Shown in pieces: positions 17,312-27,194 of a stretch of 64,000 bases of DNA. The stretch is taken from NCBI RefSeq assembly GCF_008632955.1, contig NZ_CP043959.1:4774001-4838000 (forward strand). Direction: 5' to 3'. The notes beneath the pieces were generated by a model. That model worked only from the letters and a program-made list of their open reading frames with translations, was not told where the DNA came from and searched no databases. The position numbers and the translations under genes are program-made. Every line of letters begins with the position of its first letter. Position 1 is the first letter of the stretch. The DNA comes from Streptomyces tendae (lineage in GTDB: Bacteria; Actinomycetota; Actinomycetes; Streptomycetales; Streptomycetaceae).

Positions 17312-18184
17312 CTACGGCCGGTCGGAGCGGGCGGCGGCGCGGGTTGCCTGCAGCGATCCCAGCAGGTGCAGCCGGTCCGCGTCGGCCGAGTCCGGCTCCG
17401 CGGTGAACACCAGCAGGAACGGGCCGGGCCTGCCGGGCAGCGGATACGTGCTCCACTCCAGGGTGAGGTCACCGACCGCGGGGCTGCGGAAGGTCTTGGT
17501 GCCGCTCACCGAGGCCCGGACGTCGTGCCGGGCCCAGAGCCGCCGGAACTCGGCGCTGCGGATGCTCAGTTCACCAACGATCGCGGTGGCGCGCGGATGC
17601 GTCGGATCGGTCGCGACCGCCGCGCGCATCATCCCGATGTAGTCCAGCGCCTGCCGCTCCCAGTCGGGGCAGGTGCGCCCGCCGGTCAACTCGTCGTCGA
17701 ACAGCAGAAGAAGCATGTTCAGCCGGTCGGGCGGCAGATCGCCCGGAGCGCCGAGAAGCGCCTCGGCCGCCGCGTTCCAGGCGAGCAGGTCGAGGTGCCT
17801 GCCGAGCACGACCGCCGGGGTGTGCATCACCCGCAGCAGCCGCCGCGTGCTGTACGGCACCACCTCCGGGCCGCGGTCCACCGGGGCGCGCGAGGGACGG
17901 CGCGCGGCGTGCGCGAGCGTGAACAGATGCCTGCGCTCCTCGTCGTCGAGGCCGAGCGCGGTCGCGAGCGCGTCCAGCACGTCGTCGGAGGGCCGGACGT
18001 CCCTTCCCTGCTCCATCCGCTGGTAGTAGTCGGTGCTCAGACCGGCCAGCAGGGCGATTTCCTCGCGCCGCAGCCCGGTGACCTTGCGGCGCCCTCCCGG
18101 CTCCAGGCCGACGTCGTACGGGTGCAGCCTGCCGCGCCGGGCGCGCAGGAAGTCGCCGAGCTCACGGGCGTGCGGATGGGTCAT
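17312..18184 (-). CDS. XRE-family regulator with MmyB-like ligand domain
   Basis: 290 residues. An N-terminal helix-turn-helix (about 10-85; KVTGLRREEIALLAGLSTDYYQRMEQGR) is of the XRE type. It is followed by the MmyB-like PAS-related domain (about 105-275; NAAAEALLG, RLWARHDVR, TYPLPGRPG), which binds fatty-acid-like ligands in a characterised relative. Such genes in Streptomyces typically regulate a divergent SDR or oxidoreductase. Here the SDR at 18316 is divergent with a 131-bp gap, the classic arrangement. Confidence 0.9.
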   Translation of the reverse strand: MTHPHARELGDFLRARRGRLHPYDVGLEPGGRRKVTGLRREEIALLAGLSTDYYQRMEQGRDVRPSDDVLDALATALGLDDEERRHLFTLAHAARRPSRAPVDRGPEVVPYSTRRLLRVMHTPAVVLGRHLDLLAWNAAAEALLGAPGDLPPDRLNMLLLLFDDELTGGRTCPDWERQALDYIGMMRAAVATDPTHPRATAIVGELSIRSAEFRRLWARHDVRASVSGTKTFRSPAVGDLTLEWSTYPLPGRPGPFLLVFTAEPDSADADRLHLLGSLQATRAAARSDRP

Positions 18185-18315
18185 GCCGTCAGTGTCCCCC
18201 GTCGCCGGCCGCCCAGGGTAGGTCCCGTGGACCCAGGAAAACGGGAACGCCCGAACGCGCCCCGGCCGCCCCTACCGTCGTCGCTCCAGGCACCCCCACA
18301 CCCCAGGAGCAGCAG

Positions 18316-19221
18316 ATGAGCGGATGGACCGCCGACCGCATTCCCGACCAGCACGGCAAGGTCGCCGTCGTCACCGGCGCCAACTCCGGACTCGGCCTGG
18401 TCACCGCGACCGAGCTGGCCCGGCGCGGGGCGCACGTCGTGCTGGCCGTGCGCAACCTCGCCGCGGGGGCGGAAGCGGCCCGCCGCATCGGCGGTGACAC
18501 CGCGGTCCGCGAACTGGACCTGGCGTCGCTGGCGTCGGTGCGCGCGTTCGCCGGGAAGCTCACCGCCGACCACCCCTCGGTCGACGTGCTCGTCAACAAC
18601 GCCGGCCTGGTGCGTCTGGGACCCCGCCGGACCACCGCCGACGGGTTCGAGGCGCACCTCGGCACGAACATGCTGGGGCCCTTCGCCCTGACCGGCCTGC
18701 TGCTCGACGCGCTGGCCGCGGGGCACGGCGGCCGGGTGGTCGGCCTCAGCTCCATCACCCACAAGAACGCGCACCTGGATTTCGACGACCTGATGTCCGA
18801 GCGCGGCTACCGGGCCGCCCCCGTCTATGGCCGCTCCAAGCTCGCCACCACTCTCTTCGGCCTCGAACTGGACCGCCGCCTGCGGGCCGCCCGCCTCCCC
18901 GTGATCAGTGCGCTGGCCCACCCGGGACTCACCCGCACCAACCTCACCCCACGCGCGTGGCAGCACCGGGGCCGGCTGGGCCGGCTGATCGCCGTGGGGG
19001 GCATGCTGGCCACCCAGTCCGTGGAGCAGGGGACGCTCCCGCAGCTGCGCGCCGCGACCGACCCGGAGGTGCGGGGCGGACAGTTCTTCGGCCCCGCCCG
19101 CCTGTGGGAGACCCGCGGCCCGGTCACCGAGGCCCGGCTCGGCAGGGAGGCCGCCGACCCGGCCGTCGCCCGCCGCCTGTGGACGGCCGCCGAGGACCTG
19201 ACCGGCGTCCGCTACCTCTGA
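18316..19221 (+). CDS. Short-chain dehydrogenase/reductase (retinol dehydrogenase-like)
   Basis: 301 residues. The NAD(P) motif TGANSGLG (about residues 21-28), the NNAG motif, the catalytic Ser in GLSSITH, and YGRSK (Tyr-x3-Lys) are all intact. The length and HPGLTRTNL block match the WW/RDH-like SDRs. The substrate is unknown. AGGAGC lies before the ATG. It is divergent from an XRE/MmyB regulator that probably controls it. Confidence 0.88.
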   Translation: MSGWTADRIPDQHGKVAVVTGANSGLGLVTATELARRGAHVVLAVRNLAAGAEAARRIGGDTAVRELDLASLASVRAFAGKLTADHPSVDVLVNNAGLVRLGPRRTTADGFEAHLGTNMLGPFALTGLLLDALAAGHGGRVVGLSSITHKNAHLDFDDLMSERGYRAAPVYGRSKLATTLFGLELDRRLRAARLPVISALAHPGLTRTNLTPRAWQHRGRLGRLIAVGGMLATQSVEQGTLPQLRAATDPEVRGGQFFGPARLWETRGPVTEARLGREAADPAVARRLWTAAEDLTGVRYL

Positions 19222-19303
19222 TCGCCGGCCACCACGTCCTCGAACCCCAGGGGCGGGGAACTGCGCGCCCAACCCTCGCTCACCCACACCCGCACCCGGG
19301 CCT

Positions 19304-19861
19304 CTACTCCTGCCGCTCCGGCATGTCCGGAAGCTCGGCGAACTCCGCCAGCGCGTGATCGAGCCACTGCGTCCAGAAGGTCTCCAGGTCGATGCCGGCG
19401 CGCAGCACCAGATGCCGCAGCCGGTCCTCCGGCTCGTCCCGGCCGGGCGGGAAGTCCCGGCGCTCGATCTCCCGGTACGTCTCCAACTGCCGTGCGTGCA
19501 GCTCCCGGTGGCGGCGCAGGTCCGCATCCAGACCCGTCGTCCCGACCACGGCCGCGGCCCTCAGCCGCAGCAGCAGGGCGTCGCGGTGCGGTTTGGGGTC
19601 CTGGGACACGGCGGTCCAGCGGGCCAGTTCCTCCCGGCCCGCCGGCAGCACCTCGTAGGCCTTCTTCTGCCCGCGCGCGGGCTGTTCGGAGGGCAGGGCC
19701 CTGATCAGGCCCTCGCCCTCCAGCTTCCCCAGCTCGCGGTAGATCTGCTGATGCGTCGCGGACCAGAAGTAGCCGATCGACCGGTCGAAGCGGCGGGTCA
19801 GCTCCAGCCCCGACGACGGCTTCTCGAGCAGGGCGGTGAGGATCGCGTGCGGGAGGGACAT
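19304..19861 (-). CDS. PadR-family transcriptional regulator
   Basis: 185 residues. A winged helix at the N-terminus (about 1-80; LPHAILTALLEKPSSGLELTRRFD, then HQQIYRELGKLEGEGLI) is followed by a helical C-terminal domain for dimer contact (Vir_C-like, about 90-175). PadR proteins are repressors that release DNA on binding small aromatic or lipophilic ligands. It lies just downstream of fadH on the same strand with a 31-bp gap, so it may be co-transcribed with it. Confidence 0.9.
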   Translation of the reverse strand: MSLPHAILTALLEKPSSGLELTRRFDRSIGYFWSATHQQIYRELGKLEGEGLIRALPSEQPARGQKKAYEVLPAGREELARWTAVSQDPKPHRDALLLRLRAAAVVGTTGLDADLRRHRELHARQLETYREIERRDFPPGRDEPEDRLRHLVLRAGIDLETFWTQWLDHALAEFAELPDMPERQE

Positions 19862-19892
19862 GCGCTCATCCTAGGGACGGCCGTGATCGGTC

Positions 19893-21908
19893 CTAGAGCG
19901 CCGCCGCGAGCTCGGTGCCCTGCTTGATGGCCCGCTTGGCGTCCAGTTCGGCGGCCACGTCGGCGCCACCGATCAGGTGCACGGCGTGTCCGGCGGCGGC
20001 CAGTTCCTCGTAGAGGTCCCGGCGAGGCTCCTGGCCGGTGCACAGCACGACGGTGTCGACCTCGAGGACGGTGCTCTCGTCGCCTACGGTGACGTGCAGG
20101 CCGGCGTCGTCGATCCGGTCGTAGCGCACTCCGGGGACCATGGTGACGCCGCGGTGGCGCAGTTCGGTGCGGTGGATCCAGCCGGTGGTCTTGCCGAGCC
20201 CGGCGCCGACCTTGGACGTCTTGCGCTGGAGCAGGTGGACGGTGCGCGGCGGGGCGGGCCGTTCGGGGGCGGCGAGGCCGCCGGGCGCGCGGTAGTCGAG
20301 GTCGACGCCCCACTGACGGAAGTACGTCTCGGGGTCCTCGTGCGCCTTGTCGCCGCCGTCGGTGAGGAACTCGGCGACGTCGAAACCGATGCCGCCCGCG
20401 CCGAGGATCGCGACGCGGTCGCCGACCGGCGCGCCGTCGCGCAGCACGTCGAGGTAGCCGAGGACGCTCGGGTGGTCGACGCCGGGGATGTCGGGGACGC
20501 GGGGGCTGACGCCGGTGGCGACGACGACCTCGTCGTACCCGGCGACGTCACCGGCGGTGACGCGCGTGTCGAGGCGCACGTCGACGGCCAGCTCGCCGAG
20601 CCGGGTGCGGAAGTAGCGCAGGGTCTCGTCGAACTCCTGCTTGCCGGGGACCTTGCGGGCGACGTTGAGCTGACCGCCGATCTCGCTCGCGGCGTCGAAC
20701 AGCGTGACGTCGTGGCCGCGTTCGGCGGCGCTGACCGCGCAGGCGAGTCCGGCCGGTCCGGCGCCGACGACGGCGACGCGCTTGCGGCGGCGGGTCGGGG
20801 AGAGCACCAGCTCGGTCTCGTGACAGGCGCGCGGGTTGACCAGGCACGAGGTGATCTGGCCGCTGAAGGTGTGGTCGAGGCAGGCCTGGTTGCAGCCGAT
20901 GCAGGTGTTGATCGCGTCGGCGCGGCCGTCGGCGGCCTTGGCGACGAAGTCGGGGTCGGCCAGCATCGGGCGAGCCATGGACACCATGTCCGCGGTGCCC
21001 TCGGCGAGCAACCGCTCGGCGAGTTCGGGGGTGTTGATGCGGTTGGTGGTGACCAGCGGGACGTTCACCTCGCCCATGAGCCGCTTGGTGACCCAGGTGT
21101 AGGCGCCGCGCGGGACGGAGGTGGCGATGGTGGGGATGCGGGCCTCGTGCCAGCCGATGCCGGTGTTGATGATGGTGGCGCCGGCCGCCTCGACGGCGCG
21201 GGCGAGGGTGATCACCTCGTCCAGGGTGGAGCCGCCGGGCACCAGGTCCAGCATGGAGAGCCGGTAGATGAGGATGAAGTCGTCGCCGACCGCCTCGCGG
21301 ACCCGACGGACGATCTCGACCGGGAAGCGCATGCGGTTCTCGTAGGAGCCGCCCCAGCGGTCGGTGCGCCGGTTGGTGTGCCGGGCGATGAACTCGTTGA
21401 TGAGGTAGCCCTCGGAGCCCATGATCTCGACGCCGTCGTAGCCGGCCTGGCGGGCGAGGCGGGCGGCGCGGACGTAGTCGTCGATGGTCCGCTCGACCTC
21501 GGCGTCGGTCAGCTCGCGCGGCGGGAAGGGACTGATGGGCGCCTGGAGGGGGCTGGGGGCGACCAGGTCCTGGTGGTAGGCGTAACGCCCGAAGTGCAGG
21601 ATCTGCAGGGCGATGCGGCCGCCCTCGCGGTGGACGGCCGCGGTGACGACCCGGTGCTGCTCGGCCTCCTCGTCGGTGGTGAGCTTGGCGCCGCCCTCGT
21701 AGGGGCGGCCCTCGTCGTTGGGAGCGATGCCGCCGGTGACGATGAGACCCACTCCCCCGCGGGCCCGCGCGGCGTAGAACTCGGCCATGCGGGAGAAGCC
21801 GCCCTCGGCCTCCTCGAGACCGACGTGCATGGAACCCATGAGGACGCGGTTGGGCAGGGTGGTGAAGCCCAGGTCCAGGGGGGTCAGCAGGTGGGGGTAA
21901 CGGCTCAT
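19893..21908 (-). CDS. fadH: NADPH-dependent 2,4-dienoyl-CoA reductase
   Basis: 671 residues, full-length. There is an N-terminal FMN TIM barrel of the Old Yellow Enzyme family (about 1-340), a 4Fe-4S cysteine cluster (CIGCNQAC then TSC, about 336-355), and FAD and NADPH domains (VAVVGAGPAGLACA near 378; VAILGAGGIGFDVAEF near 508). The enzyme reduces 2,4-dienoyl-CoA intermediates so that polyunsaturated acyl-CoAs can enter beta-oxidation. GGAGGG precedes the ATG at 21908. A perfect 20-bp palindrome at 21962-21981 sits in its promoter region. Confidence 0.93.
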   Translation of the reverse strand: MSRYPHLLTPLDLGFTTLPNRVLMGSMHVGLEEAEGGFSRMAEFYAARARGGVGLIVTGGIAPNDEGRPYEGGAKLTTDEEAEQHRVVTAAVHREGGRIALQILHFGRYAYHQDLVAPSPLQAPISPFPPRELTDAEVERTIDDYVRAARLARQAGYDGVEIMGSEGYLINEFIARHTNRRTDRWGGSYENRMRFPVEIVRRVREAVGDDFILIYRLSMLDLVPGGSTLDEVITLARAVEAAGATIINTGIGWHEARIPTIATSVPRGAYTWVTKRLMGEVNVPLVTTNRINTPELAERLLAEGTADMVSMARPMLADPDFVAKAADGRADAINTCIGCNQACLDHTFSGQITSCLVNPRACHETELVLSPTRRRKRVAVVGAGPAGLACAVSAAERGHDVTLFDAASEIGGQLNVARKVPGKQEFDETLRYFRTRLGELAVDVRLDTRVTAGDVAGYDEVVVATGVSPRVPDIPGVDHPSVLGYLDVLRDGAPVGDRVAILGAGGIGFDVAEFLTDGGDKAHEDPETYFRQWGVDLDYRAPGGLAAPERPAPPRTVHLLQRKTSKVGAGLGKTTGWIHRTELRHRGVTMVPGVRYDRIDDAGLHVTVGDESTVLEVDTVVLCTGQEPRRDLYEELAAAGHAVHLIGGADVAAELDAKRAIKQGTELAAAL

Positions 21909-21961
21909 CGGGCCCTCCGTGCGCGGTGTGGTGCCTGTAGTTGTAGGGCACGCACACCGGC

Positions 21962-21981
21962 TTATGCAACTAGTTGCATAA
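21962..21981. promoter_or_regulatory. Perfect 20-bp palindrome upstream of fadH
   Basis: TTATGCAACTAGTTGCATAA reads identically on both strands. It lies 54 bp upstream of the fadH ATG and about 35 bp from the end of the next minus-strand gene. The TTGCA/TGCAA half-sites and dyad length suit a MarR-type dimer. No regulator gene adjoins it directly. Confidence 0.75.
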
Positions 21982-22016
21982 ACGAGGTGACGGAGGGCAC
22001 AGCGTTCCGGCCGGCC

Positions 22017-22388
22017 TCACCCGCTCTCGAGCCGGACGTGCAGTTCGCGCTCCTGGTCGCCCGAGACCTTGCTCAGCTCGTCGACCCGGAACAGGTCGTC
22101 CAGGGTGGTGCGGAACCGGTCGATCGCCCAGTAGCCGCCGTGCACGTCGGCGTCGACCGAGGAGGACAGCCGCGCGGGACGGGCCTCCCCTTCGCGGGCG
22201 TCGGCGACGTCGAACGTGCCGAGCCAGACCGTGGGCCGGGTCTCGTGCAGTTCCTCGGGTACGTCGTCGGCGCACCGGTCCGACGAGAAGCAGGCGCACA
22301 GCGCGTCGAAGACGATCCGGGCGTCGTCCTTGCTGCATCCGCTGATCTCGACCGAGACGGACTCCGGGTGCGTGGGCTCGTTGACCAT
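22017..22388 (-). CDS. Conserved small protein, unknown function
   Basis: 123 residues starting at the ATG at 22388, with GAGGAG 9 bases upstream. The N-terminal half carries four Cys residues in a short span (GCSKDD, ALCACFSSDRC), a layout that could bind metal or form disulfides. The rest is acidic, with an aromatic strand motif (VWLGTFDVADA). No signal peptide or membrane helix. I do not recognise the family. It is divergent from the SpoIIE phosphatase gene at 22656. Confidence 0.65.
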   Translation of the reverse strand: MVNEPTHPESVSVEISGCSKDDARIVFDALCACFSSDRCADDVPEELHETRPTVWLGTFDVADAREGEARPARLSSSVDADVHGGYWAIDRFRTTLDDLFRVDELSKVSGDQERELHVRLESG

Positions 22389-22655
22389 CGTGATCGCTCC
22401 TCTCGTGGTCACGTCGCCGTCCCCCACCCCTCCCTCAGCAAAGCACCGGACGCCGGGAAGCACTACCCGCGCGCCCCTCCCGCGGTGGCGCGGTCGCGGA
22501 CACCGGCCAGGATGGTGGGAGGACACCGCCCGGGACGGCGGGAGAGGCAGGAACGGGACGGCAGGAGCGGCGGAAAATCGCCCTCGCGCGCGGTACAACA
22601 GGGGGTGGCGGCGCGGCGACGGCGTGCCGCGGACTCGGCGAAGGCGGGGCGTGGG

Positions 22656-24728
22656 ATGAGTGCAGCGGGGTCACTCCCGGCCGGCGGGGACGGGCCGGCA
22701 CGTCCCAGCGGGCTGCTCGACGTACTGCGCGTGGCCTCGGTCGTCCTGGACTCCGAGGGGCGGATCGTGCTGTGGAGCCCCCAGGCGGAGGAACTGTTCG
22801 GGTACACGGCGCAGGAGGCGCTGGGCAGGTACGCCGCCCGGATCATGGTGCACGAGGAGCACCTCGACCTCGTACGGAAGCTGTTCGCGGAGGTCATGCG
22901 CACCGGGCGGAGCTGGGCCGGGGCCTTCCCGATCCGGCACAAGGACGGCGGGACCCGGCTGGTGGAGTTCCGCAACATGCGGCTGCTGGACGACCGGGGG
23001 GACGTGTACGCCCTCGGCCTCGCGGTCGACCAGACGACGGTGCGCCGGATGGAACAGGACGTCGCGCTGTCCACCCGGATCGTCGCCCAGTCCCCCATCG
23101 GGCTGGCGGTCCTCGACTCCGGCCTGCGGTACGTGTCGGTGAACCCGGCGCTGGAGCAGATCAACGGTCTGTCCGCCGACGAGCACCGGGGCCGCACCAT
23201 GCGCGAGGTGCTGCCGCTGATGGACGCCGCCACCATCGAGCAGGCCGCCGAGGAGGTCCTGCGGACCGGACAGCCGCTGGTCGACCGGTCGGTCACCGGC
23301 CGCACCCCGGCCGACCCGGACGCGGACCACGCCTGGGCGGTGTCGCTGTACCGGCTGGAGAACGCGCTCGGCACCGTCCTGGGCGTGGCCGTGTCGGTGG
23401 TCGACATCACCGAGCAGTACCGGGCCAACGCCGAGGCCGAGACGGCGCGCCGCCGGCTCGCCCTGATCGCCGACGCGTCCGCCCGGATCGGCACCACGCT
23501 GGACCTGGACCGCACGGCCGGCGAGCTCGCCGACGTGGCCGTGCCGGAACTGGCCGACGCGGCCGCGGTGGACCTGCTGGACGCGGTCGTACGGGGCCGG
23601 CGCAGCGTCATCGGTCCGGCCGAGCCGGCGTTGATGAGGGCACTGGCGGTGCGCTGGGTGGACGCGTCCGACGTGCTGCCGGCGGCCGATCCGCCGGGGC
23701 GGGTGACCCGGTACGCGCCGGACCGGCTGATCACCGAGTGCGTCCGCACGGGCCTGCCGGTGATGGTGCCGCAGGTGAAGGACGAGGACCTGCTCCGCAT
23801 CGCCCGCTCCCCCGAGGCGGCCGAGGTGCTGGCCCGGGCGGGCGTCCACTCGTACCTGGCCGTGCCGCTGATCGCCCGCGGGGAGGTGCTGGGCGCGCTG
23901 GACCTCATCCGCACGCGCAATCCCCATCCGTTCGACGAGGACGATCTGCTGCTCGCGCGGGAGCTGGCGTCGCGCGCGGCCGTGCAGATCGACAACGCCC
24001 GCTGGTACCAGAACGCCCGGGACACCGCGCTGACGCTCCAGCGCAGCCTGCTGCCCAGCCATCCGTCCGTGACGGGCGGTCTCGAGGTCGCCTCCCGCTA
24101 CCAGCCGGCGGGCGCGACCAGCGAGGTGGGCGGCGACTGGTTCGACGTGATCCCGCTGGACGGCGACCGCACGGCGCTGGTCGTGGGTGACGTCATGGGC
24201 AGCGGCATTCCCGCCGCGGCCACCATGGGCCGGCTCCGCACGGCGACCCACACGCTGGCGTCCCTCGGGCTCGACCCGGCCGTGCTCCTGGAACACCTGA
24301 ACCGGATCACCGTCGAGCTGGACGAGGCGATCGCCACCTGCGTCTACGCCGTCCACGACCCGGACCAGCGACGCTGCGTCATCGCCAACGCCGGTCATCT
24401 CCCCCCGGCCCGGATCCGCGCCGGGCACGCCCCCGAACTGCTCGACCTGCCCACGGGGGTGCCGCTCGGCGTGGGCGGGGTCGCCTTCTCCACGACCACG
24501 GTCGACCTGGAGCCGGGCGACCGGCTGGTGTTCTACACCGACGGCCTGGTGGAGACGCGCCGCGACCCGCTGGACGAACGCCTGGACCGGCTGCTCGCGC
24601 TGCTGGACCAGCAGCCCGGCCACTCCCTGGACGAGGTCTGCGAGATGCTCCTGCGCACGCTGCACGAGCCGGACAACTTCGACGACGTCGCCCTCCTGAT
24701 CGCCCGGGTGACGGCACCGGGGACGTAG
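22656..24728 (+). CDS. PAS-PAS-GAF-SpoIIE serine phosphatase
   Basis: 690 residues. Two PAS domains (about 20-135 and 140-265), a GAF domain (about 275-450) and a PP2C/SpoIIE phosphatase domain (about 475-690) with GGDWFDV, VGDVMGSG, FYTDGLVE and FDDVALL metal-site motifs. There is no membrane segment and no C-terminal GHKL ATPase, unlike the fusion at 63-3620, whose phosphatase domain it closely resembles. The expected role is cytoplasmic sensing with dephosphorylation of an anti-anti-sigma factor. The start is the ATG at 22656; the ribosome site is weak. Downstream is a 15-bp repeat array. Confidence 0.9.
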   Translation: MSAAGSLPAGGDGPARPSGLLDVLRVASVVLDSEGRIVLWSPQAEELFGYTAQEALGRYAARIMVHEEHLDLVRKLFAEVMRTGRSWAGAFPIRHKDGGTRLVEFRNMRLLDDRGDVYALGLAVDQTTVRRMEQDVALSTRIVAQSPIGLAVLDSGLRYVSVNPALEQINGLSADEHRGRTMREVLPLMDAATIEQAAEEVLRTGQPLVDRSVTGRTPADPDADHAWAVSLYRLENALGTVLGVAVSVVDITEQYRANAEAETARRRLALIADASARIGTTLDLDRTAGELADVAVPELADAAAVDLLDAVVRGRRSVIGPAEPALMRALAVRWVDASDVLPAADPPGRVTRYAPDRLITECVRTGLPVMVPQVKDEDLLRIARSPEAAEVLARAGVHSYLAVPLIARGEVLGALDLIRTRNPHPFDEDDLLLARELASRAAVQIDNARWYQNARDTALTLQRSLLPSHPSVTGGLEVASRYQPAGATSEVGGDWFDVIPLDGDRTALVVGDVMGSGIPAAATMGRLRTATHTLASLGLDPAVLLEHLNRITVELDEAIATCVYAVHDPDQRRCVIANAGHLPPARIRAGHAPELLDLPTGVPLGVGGVAFSTTTVDLEPGDRLVFYTDGLVETRRDPLDERLDRLLALLDQQPGHSLDEVCEMLLRTLHEPDNFDDVALLIARVTAPGT

Positions 24729-24825
24729 GCGCCCGGGCACGTCCCGGCCCGCGGCGGACCGGGCGCCGGCGACGGACGTCCCGGGGCCGCGCGGGGCGTC
24801 GCAGCCGGCCGTGTCGGGCCGCCAC

Positions 24826-24915
24826 CGTGCGGGGCGTCACCGTGTGGGGCGTCACCGTGCCGGGCGTCACCGTGCCGGGCGTCACCGTGCCGGGCGTCAC
24901 CGTGCCGGGCGTCAC
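24826..24915. repeat. 15-bp tandem repeat array, six units
   Basis: Six consecutive 15-bp units. The last four (24856-24915) are identical CGTGCCGGGCGTCAC; the first two differ by one or two bases. The array occupies the gap between convergent genes and overlaps the final codons of the methyltransferase-like gene. There are no spacers, so it is not CRISPR. Confidence 0.9.
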
Positions 24916-25715
24916 CGGCGGATGCCGGTCACCACGTGGGCGTGGCGTTCCTCGCAGATCGTGAGGCGGGTGTGCAGGCCCGCCCGGACGAAGGCGGCGA
25001 CGGCGGACGGAGCCTGGTGGCTGCTGGTCTCGATCAGGAGGCAGCCGCCGGGGGCCAGCCACGCCGGGGCCTGTGCGGCGACCCGGCGCAGCACGTCGAG
25101 GCCGTCGGCGCCGCCGTCGAGGGCGACGCGCGGCTCGTGGTCGCGGGCCTCCGCAGGCAGCAGGGCGATCTCGTCGCTCGGCACGTACGGAACGTTCGCG
25201 GCGAGGATGCCGACGCGGCCCCGCAGCCGCCCCGGGAGCGCGTCGAACAGGTCGCCCTGGTGGACCTGCCCGCCGAGGCCCGCGAGATTGCGGCGGGCGC
25301 AGCGCACGGCGACGGGGTCGATGTCGGCGGCGTGCAGCTCGGCCCCGTCGAGCGCGGCCGCCAGCGCGGCGCCGACGGCGCCGGACCCGCAGCACAGGTC
25401 GACGAGGACGGACGCGTCCGGTGCCTGCGCGAGCGCCTGCTCGACGAGGAACTCGGTGCGCCGCCGCGGCACGAAGACGCCGGGTTCCACGGCGATCCGG
25501 CGCCCGCCGAACTCGGCCCAGCCGACGACGAGTTCAAGGGGCAGTCCGGCGGCGCGGCGTGCGACCATCGCGGTGACGGAGGACGGATCGCCCTCGGCGG
25601 CGGCGAGGATCAGCTCGGCCTCGTCCTCGGCGAACACGCAGCCCGCCGCGCGCAGCGTGGCGGCCACCGCGTCACGGGGCGAGGAGAGGGAGGAAGGGGA
25701 GGAACGGTGCGGCAA
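24912..25715 (-). CDS. Putative protein N5-glutamine methyltransferase (HemK/PrmC-like)
   Basis: About 267 residues. An N-terminal helical part is followed by a Rossmann methyltransferase with VDLCCGSGAVGAALA (SAM motif I), AADIDPVAVRCARRN (motif II) and the substrate-loop position AANVPYVP, where PrmC enzymes have NPPY. The domain order and SSHQAPS end fit the PrmC family, but the Val in the NPPY loop means the methyl acceptor may differ from release factors. The start is uncertain: a TTG at 25715 has AAAGG upstream, while a GTG at 25757 gives 14 more residues but no ribosome site. It is convergent with the SpoIIE gene. Confidence 0.75.
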   Translation of the reverse strand: MPHRSSPSSLSSPRDAVAATLRAAGCVFAEDEAELILAAAEGDPSSVTAMVARRAAGLPLELVVGWAEFGGRRIAVEPGVFVPRRRTEFLVEQALAQAPDASVLVDLCCGSGAVGAALAAALDGAELHAADIDPVAVRCARRNLAGLGGQVHQGDLFDALPGRLRGRVGILAANVPYVPSDEIALLPAEARDHEPRVALDGGADGLDVLRRVAAQAPAWLAPGGCLLIETSSHQAPSAVAAFVRAGLHTRLTICEERHAHVVTGIRR

Positions 25716-25940
25716 GAGCCTGGCCTTTCGGGAGCCGAAGGGCGCTCTCCCGGTCACCCGTTACGGGCGGACCGTGTCGTTCCGAGGCGAGAGCACCCGA
25801 CCTGACAAGCGGTAATGGGTCTCACCTCCTCGACTCCCGGCCGGGTCGGTCCGCGGCCGGACGGCCACCCTACCCGACGATCTCCACGGCGGTACCGTGC
25901 CTTCAGGACCGTTTCGGGCAGGCCGGAGGGGAGGTGCGTG

Positions 25941-26441
25941 GTGGACGCGGACGACGCGGAGAGGTCAGGGGACGCGCGGGACGCCGTGGAGACCATCCAG
26001 CGGGAGATGACGGTGTTCGCCCGCCGGGCCCGCGCCTCGGCCGGGCGCATGCACCCCGAACTGTCGCTGGTGTCGTACACGCTGCTGGGCCATCTGGAGA
26101 CGAGCGGCGGCTGCCGGGCCACCGATCTCGCCGCCCACTACGCGCTGGACAAGTCCACGGTGAGCCGCCAGGTGACCGCCCTGGAGCGGTCCGGTCTGGT
26201 GGAGCGGCGCCCGGACCCCGCCGACCACCGCGTGCAGGTGGTGCGGCTGACGGCGGCCGGCCGGAGCATCCTGGCCGATGTCACCGAGCGCCGGCGCGCG
26301 GCCTTCGGGGAGCGGCTGGCGGACTGGCCGGAGGAGGACCTGCGCCGGTTCGCCGGGTACCTGGTGCGCTACAACGCCCGCTCCGGTCCGGGGACGACCG
26401 ACCCGGTCACGCCTCCCGGGCACGGGGCACGGGCGGACTGA
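25941..26441 (+). CDS. MarR-family transcriptional regulator
   Basis: 166 residues. MarR winged helix with the recognition region ATDLAAHYALDKSTVSRQVTALERSGLVERRPDPADHR split over about residues 60-100, flanked by dimer helices. I prefer the GTG at 25941 after GGGGAGG; the GTG at 25938 is equally possible. It lies 147 bp before the molybdopterin/flavin redox pair on the same strand, which may be its target. Ligand unknown. Confidence 0.85.
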   Translation: MDADDAERSGDARDAVETIQREMTVFARRARASAGRMHPELSLVSYTLLGHLETSGGCRATDLAAHYALDKSTVSRQVTALERSGLVERRPDPADHRVQVVRLTAAGRSILADVTERRRAAFGERLADWPEEDLRRFAGYLVRYNARSGPGTTDPVTPPGHGARAD

Positions 26442-26588
26442 GCCCGGCACCCGACGACGAGCGCCCCGTCCGTGCGCCCTGCGGAGCGCACCGCTGAGCG
26501 CACCGCCCCCTGCCGTGCGGGGCACGGACACCGCGTACCGTTGGTCAGCGGAACACTGAGCACCAGTCGCAACGGAAACGCCGATCAC

Positions 26589-27186
<598 letters not shown>

Positions 27187-27194
<8 letters not shown>

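Noticed and set aside
24826..24915. Short direct repeats resembling a CRISPR array
   Set aside because: The 15-bp units abut with no spacers and no cas genes are near, so this is a plain tandem repeat.
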